The position numbers and the translations under genes were made by a program. The notes below the pieces were generated by a model. It saw nothing but the letters and a program-made list of their open reading frames with translations, did not search any database and had not been told where the DNA came from. From CAZZKG01 sp964654825 (GTDB lineage Bacteria; Gemmatimonadota; CAZMKB01), in the NCBI GenBank assembly GCA_964654825.1, contig CAZZKG010000001.1, positions 1 to 64,000 of the forward strand: DNA of 64,000 nt. The letters are read 5' to 3'. Positions within the stretch are counted from its first letter, which is position 1, and the number at the start of each line of letters is the position of its first letter. Positions 1-8,832 of the stretch are shown piece by piece.

Positions 1-57
<57 letters not shown>

Positions 58-82
58 GTATAGCACCATCCCGAAATTATCC

Positions 83-355
83 ATGAAACGACTCTACCTG
101 AGACTCTACGGCATCGTCCAGGGTGTCGGCTGTCGATACTTCGTCCGCCGCCTCGCGACACAGATGGGAGTAAAGGGGTACGTGAAAAACATCTACGACG
201 GTTCGGTCGAGATCCGCGTGGAGGGTGAGGACGACTCGGTAGATCTCTTCGTCCAGGCCGTCAGGGAGGGCCCTCCGGCCGGGAGGGTGGACGAGATACA
301 GATCAATGATGAAAAACCAACAGGTGAGTTTGATTCGTTCGTCATAGATTTCTAA
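83..355 (+). CDS. acyP: acylphosphatase
   Basis: A 90-residue protein of typical acylphosphatase length; the enzyme hydrolyses carboxyl-phosphate bonds of acyl phosphates in the cytosol. The family signature GxVQGVxxR is present (residues 10-18) with the phosphate-binding loop and catalytic Arg18, and catalytic Asn36 lies in YVKN before YDGSVE. The usual Phe before the catalytic Arg is Cys17 here, a mild variant. The gene starts 25 bp after the tRNA-Pro with no clear Shine-Dalgarno sequence, so it may be translated from a leader left by tRNA processing. It is followed by apt after 27 bp. Confidence 0.93.
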   Translation: MKRLYLRLYGIVQGVGCRYFVRRLATQMGVKGYVKNIYDGSVEIRVEGEDDSVDLFVQAVREGPPAGRVDEIQINDEKPTGEFDSFVIDF

Positions 356-382
356 TTTTGAACAGGAGGTAAGGAGCGCGGT

Positions 383-904
383 ATGGATGTGAAGAAGCTG
401 CAGGATGCAATCAGGGATGTTCCGGATTTCCCCAAGGAGGGGATACTCTTCAGGGATATCACTACACTCCTGATGAAACCGGATCTTCTCAAGAAAACTG
501 TTGACCTCCTAGCCGATCCCTACCGTGGAACGGGAGTACGGAAAATCGTCGGGATCGAGTCGCGGGGATTTATTTTCGGAACCGCCATCGCTTATGCGCT
601 CGATGCCGGTTTCATCCCCGTCCGGAAGCCGGGGAAGCTGCCCGCTGAGATCCTGAGGGAGGAATACGAACTCGAATACGGGACAGACGCTGTCGAGATC
701 CACAGGGATGCCATTGCTCCCGGTGAGAAGGTTGCCGTCGTCGATGACCTCCTCGCAACCGGCGGAACCATGGCCGCCACACTCAAACTCCTTGGTAAAC
801 TGAATGCTGAGGTCGCCGGTGTCTCGTTTCTCGTCGAACTCGGCTTTCTGAAGGGCAGGGAAAAACTCGACGGCTACGATATCCACACTCTCATCACGTA
901 TTGA
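383..904 (+). CDS. apt: adenine phosphoribosyltransferase
   Basis: Adenine plus PRPP to AMP and pyrophosphate (purine salvage). At 173 residues it has the normal Apt length. The N-terminal VPDFPKEGILFRDIT stretch and the PRPP-binding motif VAVVDDLLATGGT (residues 117-129) are diagnostic, and the flexible loop RKPGKLPAE is present near residue 81. AAGGAG at 371-376 sits 6 bp before the ATG. It lies between acyP and a Tat-exported DUF362 gene, with no obvious functional link to the latter. Confidence 0.97.
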   Translation: MDVKKLQDAIRDVPDFPKEGILFRDITTLLMKPDLLKKTVDLLADPYRGTGVRKIVGIESRGFIFGTAIAYALDAGFIPVRKPGKLPAEILREEYELEYGTDAVEIHRDAIAPGEKVAVVDDLLATGGTMAATLKLLGKLNAEVAGVSFLVELGFLKGREKLDGYDIHTLITY

Positions 905-917
905 TGGGGATCCCACG

Positions 918-1868
918 ATGTCTCGAAAGAGGAGCAATCACTGGCAATCGAGGCCCAAAGATCACATGGGCCGTAGAGATTTTCTCCGCCGGCTTGGTTG
1001 TTACTCGACCGCGGTCATCGGAGCGCAATTTCTGCCCGTCTCATCGCTGTTCTCCTTCGATCTTCCACTCGTGAGTGTCGTGAAATCGACAGATCACCTG
1101 AAGGCAGTCAGAACAGCCGTTGAGATGGCCGGCTCGATGAGGAATTTTGTTTCGAAGGGCGACAGAGTATTGGTAAAACCCAACATGTCCTGGGACCGGA
1201 GACCCGAACAGGCCGCAAACACTAATCCCGAGCTGGTGGGTGAAGTGGTGAAGATGTGCCTCGAATCCGGTGCAAAAAAGGTGAAGGTGCTCGACCGCAC
1301 CTGCAACAACGCGACCCGCTGCTATGACCGCAGCGGTATCGCGAAAGCAGCAGAGGCCGCGGGAGCAGAAGTGAGCTTCGTATCCGAGTCGCGGTTTTTG
1401 GATGTATCGATCCCGCATGGTCAGGCCATCACTTCCTGGCCGATCTATCGGGAGGCTACAAGATCGGATAAGATCATCAACGTTCCGGTTCTCAAACATC
1501 ACAGCATGGCCGTCCTGACCATGGGGTTGAAAAACATGATGGGTCTGATAGGTGGAGACAGGGGGACGATTCACCGTGGATTCAATGACAAGATCGTCGA
1601 TATCAATACCATTCTCAAACCAACGTTCACAATACTCGATGCGACGAGGGTGCTTCTTCGAAATGGGCCCCAGGGCGGAAATCTCGACGATGTCCTGACT
1701 CTCGACACGGTTATAGCCGGAGCTGATGTTGTCGCAGTCGACTCCGTGGGCGCTTCACTCATGGGAAAATTGCTGGAAGAGCTTCCTTACGTTCTGAGAG
1801 CTTCTGAACGGGGTTTGGGCGAACATGATCTCGAAAAAATCAGAATCGAAAGAGGGGAAGTCGGTTGA
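918..1868 (+). CDS. Tat-exported DUF362 family protein
   Basis: A 316-residue DUF362 protein (conserved LVKPNMSWD, FPV/NVPVLKHH and GLKNMMGLIG-type motifs). DUF362 proteins are often found with ferredoxins, and the reaction is not established. The N-terminus holds a twin-arginine signal (MGRRDFLRRLG followed by a hydrophobic run), implying folded export, often a sign of a cofactor loaded in the cytosol. The listed start gives 17 residues before the twin arginines; an alternative ATG at 966 gives a conventional short n-region. The last 44 bp overlap the following polyferredoxin gene, so the two are probably translationally coupled and act together. A second DUF362 protein, without a signal peptide, lies at 62101-63180. 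Confidence 0.85.
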   Translation: MSRKRSNHWQSRPKDHMGRRDFLRRLGCYSTAVIGAQFLPVSSLFSFDLPLVSVVKSTDHLKAVRTAVEMAGSMRNFVSKGDRVLVKPNMSWDRRPEQAANTNPELVGEVVKMCLESGAKKVKVLDRTCNNATRCYDRSGIAKAAEAAGAEVSFVSESRFLDVSIPHGQAITSWPIYREATRSDKIINVPVLKHHSMAVLTMGLKNMMGLIGGDRGTIHRGFNDKIVDINTILKPTFTILDATRVLLRNGPQGGNLDDVLTLDTVIAGADVVAVDSVGASLMGKLLEELPYVLRASERGLGEHDLEKIRIERGEVG

Positions 1869-3420
1869 GCGGAGGGGGGGAGCAGGATTCTGGATCAGTT
1901 TCAGGCGCACGAGCCAGCTCATTCTTCTGGCCGTCTTCACACTGCTGTTTCTTCTCTCGAGATACCCGATCGAGGGATCTTTCACCGTTCAGCAGTTCTT
2001 CAGGATAGATCCTCTCGTCGCCCTCCTCGTCTCCCTGGCCTCACGAGAGTGGGTACAGAATCTCATCTGGTCATTCTCGTTTCTCGCCCTCGCTCTCGTA
2101 TTCGGTAGATTCTTCTGCGGATGGATCTGTCCGCTCGGCGCCACGATCGACATATCACGGCGATATCTACGGCAGAGGAAACATTCACCCGATCCGACTC
2201 GCGATGGTATGTGGTTCAAATATGCCATCCTGGTGTTCATCTCGACTGCAGCTCTCTTCTCCGTTGGTTTCTTATGGCTCTTCGATCCACTCTCTCTCCT
2301 GCTGAGATCGATGACGCTGGTTCTGTATCCCCTCATCACATCAGCCACATCTTCCCTTCTCAACACTCTATCGCTGATACCAGCTCTCGAGGATCATGCG
2401 CTCGACGCGAACGACTGGCTCCAGGGATTTTTTCTTCCCGTCTACGAACAGCACCTCGCCAAGTCACTTCTTATCGCTTTGATATTCGCTGGCCTGATCA
2501 TCGCAGAACGTTACCGGAGCAGATTCTGGTGCCGATACCTCTGTCCCCTCGGGGCACTCTTCGGTATCTTTTCCAAAAAAAGTTTTCTCACCAGACGCGT
2601 TAGTGAAGACTGCAACAACTGCGGTAAATGTCAGAGGTCCTGCAGGATGGCCGCGATCGACCGGGATCCGGTGAAGACGAGCATGGCCGAATGTATATTC
2701 TGCATGGATTGCAGCGAGGTTTGTCCGGAGGGTGCTGTGAGTTTCGGATTCGTTCAACGTGGTGAGACGGAAAGCACTGTCGATATGCCGCGTCGGCGTA
2801 TTATATTTTCGGGACTCTCCGGACTCGTTGGAGTGGGACTTATGGGGATCGGAGTCATCGACCGGGTGCAAGTTTCAACGGCAATCAGGCCTCCCGGGGC
2901 CGTCCCCGAGGGTGAATTTGCCGACAGGTGCATCAGGTGTTACGCGTGCGTAAGAGCGTGTTCGACATCAGGGCGATGTCTCCAGCCCTCACTGGCTGAG
3001 ACGGGCATCGAAGCGCTCCTCACACCGGCGGCTGTTATGAGGATGGGGTATTGTGAATACAACTGTAATCTGTGCGGCATAGTCTGCCCCACCGGGGCGA
3101 TCCACAAGCTCGATATGGAAGACAAGAAAAAACGAAGGATGGGCCTCGCGTACTTCGACCGGACAAGGTGCATTCCCTGGGAAAGTGGTGAGGACTGCAT
3201 CGTATGTGAGGAGCACTGTCCGCTGCCGAAAAAGGCGATCGAGTTCGAATCGCGGGAGATCCGGGTACCCGGTAAAGGCAAAAAGATCGTGAAACTTCCT
3301 TTCGTCATTCGTGATCGTTGTATCGGCTGCGGTATCTGTGAAACCAGGTGCCCGGTGAAGGGAAGAGCCGCCATTCTGGTGACGAGGGATGGTGAACAGC
3401 GGTGGGTAGGAGATGTATAA
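1825..3420 (+). CDS. membrane polyferredoxin (NapH/YccM-like 4Fe-4S protein)
   Basis: A 531-residue electron-transfer protein. The N-terminal half has about five membrane segments and two CxxxCP loops, CGWICPLG and CRYLCPLG, as in NapH/NosR/YccM-type quinol-linked ferredoxins. The rest carries a series of cysteine clusters: CNNCGKCQRSC, CIFCMDCSEVCP, CIRCYACVRAC, CNLCGIVCP, CIVCEEHCP and CIGCGICETRCP, enough for several 4Fe-4S centres. A further hydrophobic segment near residue 330 separates the first two clusters from the rest. The frame overlaps the Tat-exported DUF362 gene, suggesting that this protein moves electrons between the quinone pool and the exported partner. The acceptor is unknown. 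Confidence 0.9.
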   Translation: MISKKSESKEGKSVERRGGAGFWISFRRTSQLILLAVFTLLFLLSRYPIEGSFTVQQFFRIDPLVALLVSLASREWVQNLIWSFSFLALALVFGRFFCGWICPLGATIDISRRYLRQRKHSPDPTRDGMWFKYAILVFISTAALFSVGFLWLFDPLSLLLRSMTLVLYPLITSATSSLLNTLSLIPALEDHALDANDWLQGFFLPVYEQHLAKSLLIALIFAGLIIAERYRSRFWCRYLCPLGALFGIFSKKSFLTRRVSEDCNNCGKCQRSCRMAAIDRDPVKTSMAECIFCMDCSEVCPEGAVSFGFVQRGETESTVDMPRRRIIFSGLSGLVGVGLMGIGVIDRVQVSTAIRPPGAVPEGEFADRCIRCYACVRACSTSGRCLQPSLAETGIEALLTPAAVMRMGYCEYNCNLCGIVCPTGAIHKLDMEDKKKRRMGLAYFDRTRCIPWESGEDCIVCEEHCPLPKKAIEFESREIRVPGKGKKIVKLPFVIRDRCIGCGICETRCPVKGRAAILVTRDGEQRWVGDV

Positions 3421-3438
3421 AACATATCGGGGGCAATC

Positions 3439-4386
3439 ATGGAACATCTGACCGATATCCTGGCCAGTATTACCGACATTGATCCGGGCTTACGGACGAA
3501 ACTCATCACATCCCTGCTTATCGTCTTTTTTCTATGGCTGTTCAGAACGATAGTCCTGAGGATCGTGTGGGCCCGCACCGAAGATGTGCGAGCCCGGTAC
3601 CACTGGAGAAAGACCACAACTTACATAACTGTATTCCTGGGGATACTCTTCATAGGCCGCGTCTGGTACATCAGCTTCAGCTCGTTTGCAACCTTTTTCG
3701 GTCTGCTGTCAGCAGGACTGGCTATCGCCTTGAAAGACGTCGTGGCCGGCATGGCCGGATGGGCGTTTATCATATGGAGAAGACCCCTCGAGGTAGGAGA
3801 TCGCATCCAGATCGGACAGGATGCCGGGGATGTGATCGACATCCGGCTGTTCCAGTTCACCCTGATGGAAATCGGAAACTGGGTGGATGCTGAACAGAGT
3901 ACCGGCCGGGTCATCCACATCCCGAACGCCCTTGTCTTCAATCAACCGCTGGCTAATTACAGCAAGGGATTCCAGTACATCTGGAATGAAATCCCGGTGC
4001 TCGTGACGTTCGAGAGCAACTGGGCAAAAGCTAAGGAAATCCTGGGGAGAATCGCCAATGCACGCGCCGAACACCTCGGCACGCAGGCGGAAGAGCGCCT
4101 GAAAGAAGCATCGAAGAAGTTCATGATTTTCTACACCACACTCACACCGACAGTCTACACAAGCGTGATGGACAGCGGGGTCCTCCTCACGATCAGGTAT
4201 CTGTGTGAACCACGTCGCCGAAGGGGAAGCGAAGCCGCCATCTGGGAAGATGTCCTCAACGAATTTTCCTCGTGTCCGGATATTGATTTTGCGTACCCGA
4301 CTCATAGATTTTATAATAACCTCAGGGAGGGGAAAGAGGGTACCGGGAAGAGCTCTCCCGGCAGTGAGACAGGGCCGACTCCGTGA
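3439..4386 (+). CDS. MscS-family mechanosensitive channel
   Basis: A 315-residue small-conductance mechanosensitive channel homologue. Hydrophobic segments at roughly residues 18-36, 54-75 and 80-105 precede the typical pore-lining helix (FGLLSAGLAIALKDVVAGMAGW) and the MscS beta domain (RPLEVGDRIQIG ... VDIRLFQFTLME). A GGGG Shine-Dalgarno-like run precedes the ATG. Channels of this type release solutes on hypo-osmotic shock. Its position directly upstream of four trehalose-related genes fits an osmoadaptation role (inference). Confidence 0.9.
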   Translation: MEHLTDILASITDIDPGLRTKLITSLLIVFFLWLFRTIVLRIVWARTEDVRARYHWRKTTTYITVFLGILFIGRVWYISFSSFATFFGLLSAGLAIALKDVVAGMAGWAFIIWRRPLEVGDRIQIGQDAGDVIDIRLFQFTLMEIGNWVDAEQSTGRVIHIPNALVFNQPLANYSKGFQYIWNEIPVLVTFESNWAKAKEILGRIANARAEHLGTQAEERLKEASKKFMIFYTTLTPTVYTSVMDSGVLLTIRYLCEPRRRRGSEAAIWEDVLNEFSSCPDIDFAYPTHRFYNNLREGKEGTGKSSPGSETGPTP

Positions 4387-4504
4387 CGTGAGAGCCCGAC
4401 TCCGGCGCATGCGGGATCACAAAACACACGGGACGGAATATTGAGAACCGTGAGGTGATACCATTTCCTGTACTGACGACAGTAATCACCGGGAGCCGTT
4501 TGCA

Positions 4505-5158
4505 TTGAGGGACTGCACCCTCATCGCCATCGCAACGGGGAGAAAGGCTCAGAATCTGAAGGAGCTCCTCGACGTACTCAAGGAGATTCCCCAGGAGAGT
4601 ATCTATTATCACTTCTGGGGTGGTTTGCTCAGACCGCGGTTCGATGATCCTGAATTCAACAACGATTTTGCCGCCTGGGTGAGAGATGAACTGCACGAAC
4701 TCAGACTTGCCGAACGGCTCGGTATTATCGACCCGACTGACTACCCTGACATGGAAGCATTACGGTGGGAGCTCGTAGAAATCATCGAGGACAGGCTCGA
4801 TGAGAACGAGCCGGTGACGTGGACAACAGCTGAAGACCAGTATCACTTCGTCCGTTCTAAGATAGTCGTCTTCGATACTCATCACAGGATCGAGAAACCG
4901 GAGATGCTGCCGAGAGTTATCGAACTGATGTCGCCAAGCAGTGTTTTTTACCATTTCATCGATGCCCGCCACAGAACACCTGATAGAATCGACGATTTCA
5001 GTACCTGGCTTTCAGGTTATGGTGACGATTATGAAGACCTTCGCAAAAGACTGGCGGCGATCGATCCTTATTTCTCCTCTCTCACCGAGTTGAAGGAGAG
5101 GCTCCAGCAACTGTTCTTCGGTTACTTCGGAGAGGAAAGTGAAGAGCTCACTACTTGA
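4505..5158 (+). CDS. DUF5752-like protein linked to trehalose synthesis
   Basis: A 217-residue soluble acidic protein with no signal peptide or membrane segment. It contains two similar halves: IYYHFWGGLLRPRF...DFAAWVRDEL near residue 33 and VFYHFIDARHRTPDRIDDFSTWL near residue 141, both 'xFYHFxxxxxRxxxxxxDFxxWL', an internal duplication. I believe it matches the DUF5752 family, seen near trehalose/glycosyltransferase genes, but from memory only. The start is a TTG with GGGAG about 9 bp upstream. The 3' end overlaps treT by 20 bp, so coupling to TreT is likely. Its biochemical role is unknown; a regulatory or scaffolding partner for TreT is a guess. Confidence 0.6.
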   Translation: MRDCTLIAIATGRKAQNLKELLDVLKEIPQESIYYHFWGGLLRPRFDDPEFNNDFAAWVRDELHELRLAERLGIIDPTDYPDMEALRWELVEIIEDRLDENEPVTWTTAEDQYHFVRSKIVVFDTHHRIEKPEMLPRVIELMSPSSVFYHFIDARHRTPDRIDDFSTWLSGYGDDYEDLRKRLAAIDPYFSSLTELKERLQQLFFGYFGEESEELTT

Positions 5159-6380
5159 TGCATACACGGAAATAGCTGGCGCGGATATCATAGACCACCT
5201 GAAGCAGCTGGCCAGTCACCTTTCGGGGACCAGGGTCGCTCACATTAATTCGACACGAATCGGCGGCGGCGTGGCCGAGATCCTGGCGAAACTCGTACCC
5301 CTGAAACAGGAGTTGGGGATCGACGTTCACTGGGAGATCATCAGCGGGAATGATGATTTTTTTACCTGCACGAAGGGTTTCCACAATGCACTGCAGGGCA
5401 CACACGTACCGCTGACGGACAGGTTCATAGAAGCCTACGAGATGACGAACTCCGAGAATGCCGAGCAGCTTCGACCAGTCCTCGAAGAGGCGGACATCGT
5501 CTTCATCCATGACCCGCAGCCCGCCATGTTGATAAAGTTCTTCCCCGAAAGGAAGAACAAGTGGATCTGGCGCTGCCACATCGATGTCAGCAAGCCTTAC
5601 CGACCCGTCTGGAAATACCTGCATCAGTTCGTGGCCGGATATGATGCGAGTATCTTCTCACTGCCGGCCTTTGCGAAGGAGCTGCCACACCGTCAGTATC
5701 TCATCCCGCCGAGCATCGATCCCCTGAGTGACAAGAACATCGACCTCGATCGGGAAGAGATCGACTCGCACTATGCCCGGTTCAACCTTGATCCCGACAG
5801 GCCCATCATCCTCCAGGTTTCCCGCTTCGACAGGTTCAAGGACCCCGTTGGAGTGATCGAAGCATACAGAGAGGCGAAGAAGTTCATGCCTGTTCAGCTC
5901 GTCCTCGCCGGTGGAAGAGCCGACGATGACCCTGAAGGACACATTGTGCTCAGGGAGGTACAGGATGCAGCTGCATCCGATCCCGACATCCACATCCTCG
6001 AGCTTCCACCCGATGCGTCGATCACGATAAACGCGCTTCAGCGTATTGCTGATGTTGTTCTGCAGAAATCCATCAAGGAAGGTTTTGGGCTCACCGTGTC
6101 TGAGGCCATGTGGAAAGGGAAACCGGTCATCGGAGGCAATACCGGGGGCATCAGGATCCAGGTTATCAACCATCACACCGGATTTTTGGTCAACACGCCC
6201 GAAGGTGCGGCTCTCCGGATCAGATATCTCCTCAGCCACCGGGAACGGCTCGAAGAAATGGGAGTGAAGGCGAAGGAATTCGTGAGGGAAAATTTCCTGC
6301 TGACGAGGCACCTGAGAGAGTACCTCGCACTGATGGTAGCGATTCAGAACGGTTTCAAAGACCGGGTCGAGCTCATTTAA
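5139..6380 (+). CDS. treT: trehalose glycosyltransferring synthase (TreT-type GT4)
   Basis: A 413-residue retaining glycosyltransferase. The N-terminal 'INSTRIGGGVAEIL' loop, 'WRCHIDVSKP' and the C-terminal EGFGLTVSEAMWKGKPVIGGN nucleotide-sugar site are typical of TreT, which makes trehalose from NDP-glucose and glucose. The GTG start is preceded by GGAGAGG and overlaps the previous gene by 20 bp. The otsB and otsA genes follow directly, so this locus encodes two independent routes to trehalose. TreP-like phosphorylase specificity cannot be fully excluded from sequence alone. Confidence 0.87.
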   Translation: MKSSLLDAYTEIAGADIIDHLKQLASHLSGTRVAHINSTRIGGGVAEILAKLVPLKQELGIDVHWEIISGNDDFFTCTKGFHNALQGTHVPLTDRFIEAYEMTNSENAEQLRPVLEEADIVFIHDPQPAMLIKFFPERKNKWIWRCHIDVSKPYRPVWKYLHQFVAGYDASIFSLPAFAKELPHRQYLIPPSIDPLSDKNIDLDREEIDSHYARFNLDPDRPIILQVSRFDRFKDPVGVIEAYREAKKFMPVQLVLAGGRADDDPEGHIVLREVQDAAASDPDIHILELPPDASITINALQRIADVVLQKSIKEGFGLTVSEAMWKGKPVIGGNTGGIRIQVINHHTGFLVNTPEGAALRIRYLLSHRERLEEMGVKAKEFVRENFLLTRHLREYLALMVAIQNGFKDRVELI

Positions 6381-6414
6381 CATTTCTTTGTCCGGATTAT
6401 GGAGTTTCAATCAC

Positions 6415-7209
6415 GTGGAGATTCTCAAACAGGGATTCGACATAGATGTATTTTTTGAAGAGGCCGGAAATGCGGCGCAGAGAGCGCTTCTCCTGGACTA
6501 TGACGGCACCCTCGCACCCTTCAGGGTAATCAGGAGTGAGGCACTACCCTATCCGGGTGTACGAGAGATCCTCGAGAACATGATCAGAAACGGCGATTGC
6601 CGGCTTGTGATCATTTCCGGACGCTGGATAGGCGATCTGATCCCGCTTCTCGGCCTCGACCAGCTTCCCGAAGTCTGGGGATCTCACGGCTGGGAGAGAC
6701 TTTTGCCCGACAGGTCATATCACATCGAGAAGCCGGACAAACGCCTGCTTGAGGGGATTGCCGAAGCCGAATCGTGGATTCTGGAAGAAAAACTGGCACG
6801 ATACTGTGAGAGGAAACACACGTCCCTGGCTCTGCACCTGAGGGGAGTCGATCCCTCGGAGAGTAAATGTATACTGGAGAAGACATTCGAGAAGTGGTCA
6901 CTCATTGCAGGTCAATCCGGCCTCAGCGTCAAGGAATTCGACGGCGGTATCGAACTGAGGTCACCGGGAGTTCACAAGGGCCAAGCGGTAGAGACGATCC
7001 TAAAAGAGATGGGGCAGGGGACAGCGGTTGCGTACCTCGGGGATGATGATACTGACGAGGATGCTTTCAAGGCCCTGACAGGGAGAGGGCTCTCTGTTCT
7101 CGTCAGGGAAGAAATCCGAGATACCAATGCTCACCTGTGGATAAAACCTCCGGAGGAACTCCTCTGGTTCTTGAGAAGGTGGATGGAGATATGCTCGAAA
7201 GACAGATGA
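6415..7209 (+). CDS. otsB: trehalose-6-phosphate phosphatase
   Basis: A HAD-superfamily phosphatase of about 264 residues that converts trehalose-6-phosphate to trehalose. The catalytic LLLDYDGTLAPF (DxDGT, nucleophile first Asp), ISGRW (motif II region) and the late GDDDTDEDAF acidic motif are all visible. I prefer the GTG at 6415 (GGAG ten bases upstream) over a TTG at 6388 that has no ribosome-binding site. The stop overlaps the otsA reading frame, so otsB-otsA form a coupled pair in the order phosphatase then synthase. Confidence 0.93.
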   Translation: MEILKQGFDIDVFFEEAGNAAQRALLLDYDGTLAPFRVIRSEALPYPGVREILENMIRNGDCRLVIISGRWIGDLIPLLGLDQLPEVWGSHGWERLLPDRSYHIEKPDKRLLEGIAEAESWILEEKLARYCERKHTSLALHLRGVDPSESKCILEKTFEKWSLIAGQSGLSVKEFDGGIELRSPGVHKGQAVETILKEMGQGTAVAYLGDDDTDEDAFKALTGRGLSVLVREEIRDTNAHLWIKPPEELLWFLRRWMEICSKDR

Positions 7210-8672
7210 AAAGTCCCGGCAAGAGACTGACCATCATATCAAATCGGCTCCCGATAATCGTCGAAAAGGAGGGTGACGACTACACCATCCGGCCGGGTTC
7301 AGGAGGTCTCGTTACGGCGCTCGCACCGGTACTTAAAAACCGCGGGGGGCTCTGGATCGGGTGGCCGGGAACTACCATTGATGTCGACCTCGGCAGCCTT
7401 CTCGAAGAGGCATCGAGAGAGATCGGGTATTCACTCAAGCTGGTTTCTCTGACACAGGATGAGATAGACAAATTCTACTACGGTTTCGCGAACGAGATAA
7501 TCTGGCCGCTCTTTCACGACCTTCAATCCCGCTGTAACTTCGACCCGGCCTACTGGACAAGTTACAACGAAGTGAATCGAAAGTTCGCCACGGTGATTTC
7601 GGAGAATACGACTGAAGAGGATTACATCTGGGTACACGATTATCATCTCATGAGTGTGGGAAGAGAGATGCGCAAAAAGGGTATCGATTCTCCCGTTGGT
7701 TTCTTCCTTCACATACCCTTTCCTTCACTCGACATATTCTTGAAACTGCCCTGGAGAGCTCAGATCCTCCGCGATCTTCTCGAGTACGACATCATCGGAT
7801 TTCAAACTTTACGGGACCGTACCAACTTCCAGCAGTGCATCCGGACGCTTGTGAAGGATGCCACCTTTCAGGGGAAAGGCCGGGTTCTCAAGGTGATTCT
7901 CGGTGAACGTATCGTGCGAGTAGGAAATTTCCCGATCAGCATCGACTACGACGAGTTCGTGAAAGCCGCAGCTACAAAGGAGGTGGCGGAGAAAGCATGG
8001 TACATTCATGAAGATTTGCCGGACCGTACCCTAATCCTCGGGATCGATCGCCTGGATTACACGAAGGGTATTCCTTACCGGCTCGAAGCTTTCCGAAACG
8101 CTCTTGAACGTTTCCCGGACCTCCAGAGAAAAGTCAGCCTGATCCAGATCGTCGTTCCGAGCAGGGCCGACATTCCCACGTACCACGATCTGAAAGTGGA
8201 GATAGAACGTCTGGTCGGGGACATCAATGGACAGTTCACCGAATCGGGCTGGATACCAATTCATTATATATTTCGACACCTCGAATCCACCGAGCTCCTC
8301 GCTTACTACCGGACAGCCGAGATAGCCCTCCTCACGCCTCTCAAGGACGGCATGAACCTCGTCGCCAAGGAGTACTGCGCTTCGAGTCTCGAAGAAAACG
8401 GTGTACTCATCCTGAGCGAATTTGCCGGGACTGTGGCACAGCTTCAGAAAGGGGCCATCATTGTAAATCCGTATGACGTGGAAGGTGTCGCGAGTGCCAT
8501 CTACAAAGCGTACACGATGGACTCTGAAGAAAGAAAAACACGGATGAAAAAGCTCAGATATAACATCCGGAGACAAAACATTTTCTGGTGGATAGATTCC
8601 TTCCTGCGGGCAGCTTTTGCCAGAGATCTGGAAGATTTCCCCTTCCTCGAAGACTACAAACACACGCAGTAA
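7191..8672 (+). CDS. otsA: trehalose-6-phosphate synthase
   Basis: A GT20 enzyme making trehalose-6-phosphate from NDP-glucose and glucose-6-phosphate; about 493 residues, close to the usual length. Recognised by ISNRLP at the start, the R/GSGGLVTAL loop, WVHDYHLM, HIPFPS, GIDRLDYTKGIPYRLEAF and the C-terminal LLTPLKDGMNLVAKEY. The ATG at 7191 has GGATGGAG just upstream; another ATG at 7206 overlaps the otsB stop. The product is the substrate of the upstream OtsB. Confidence 0.96.
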   Translation: MLERQMKSPGKRLTIISNRLPIIVEKEGDDYTIRPGSGGLVTALAPVLKNRGGLWIGWPGTTIDVDLGSLLEEASREIGYSLKLVSLTQDEIDKFYYGFANEIIWPLFHDLQSRCNFDPAYWTSYNEVNRKFATVISENTTEEDYIWVHDYHLMSVGREMRKKGIDSPVGFFLHIPFPSLDIFLKLPWRAQILRDLLEYDIIGFQTLRDRTNFQQCIRTLVKDATFQGKGRVLKVILGERIVRVGNFPISIDYDEFVKAAATKEVAEKAWYIHEDLPDRTLILGIDRLDYTKGIPYRLEAFRNALERFPDLQRKVSLIQIVVPSRADIPTYHDLKVEIERLVGDINGQFTESGWIPIHYIFRHLESTELLAYYRTAEIALLTPLKDGMNLVAKEYCASSLEENGVLILSEFAGTVAQLQKGAIIVNPYDVEGVASAIYKAYTMDSEERKTRMKKLRYNIRRQNIFWWIDSFLRAAFARDLEDFPFLEDYKHTQ

Positions 8673-8756
8673 CGGGGAGATCTGAACCGATTTCCTCTCC
8701 CTCATCCAGCCGACAGTAACACCACCGGCGCGCGGAATAATTATTTCCCCTACGTT

Positions 8757-8786
8757 TTGACTTTACCACGTAAAATGTGTTATAAT
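8757..8786 (+). promoter_or_regulatory. sigma70-like promoter of the M14 peptidase gene
   Basis: TTGACT (8757-8762), an 18-bp spacer and TATAAT (8781-8786). It lies 47 bp before the ATG at 8833, which has AAGGAG upstream. Confidence 0.7.
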
Positions 8787-8832
8787 GGAGTTACTGGATG
8801 AAACAGACAATCAACCGCTCAAGGAGTTTTCC

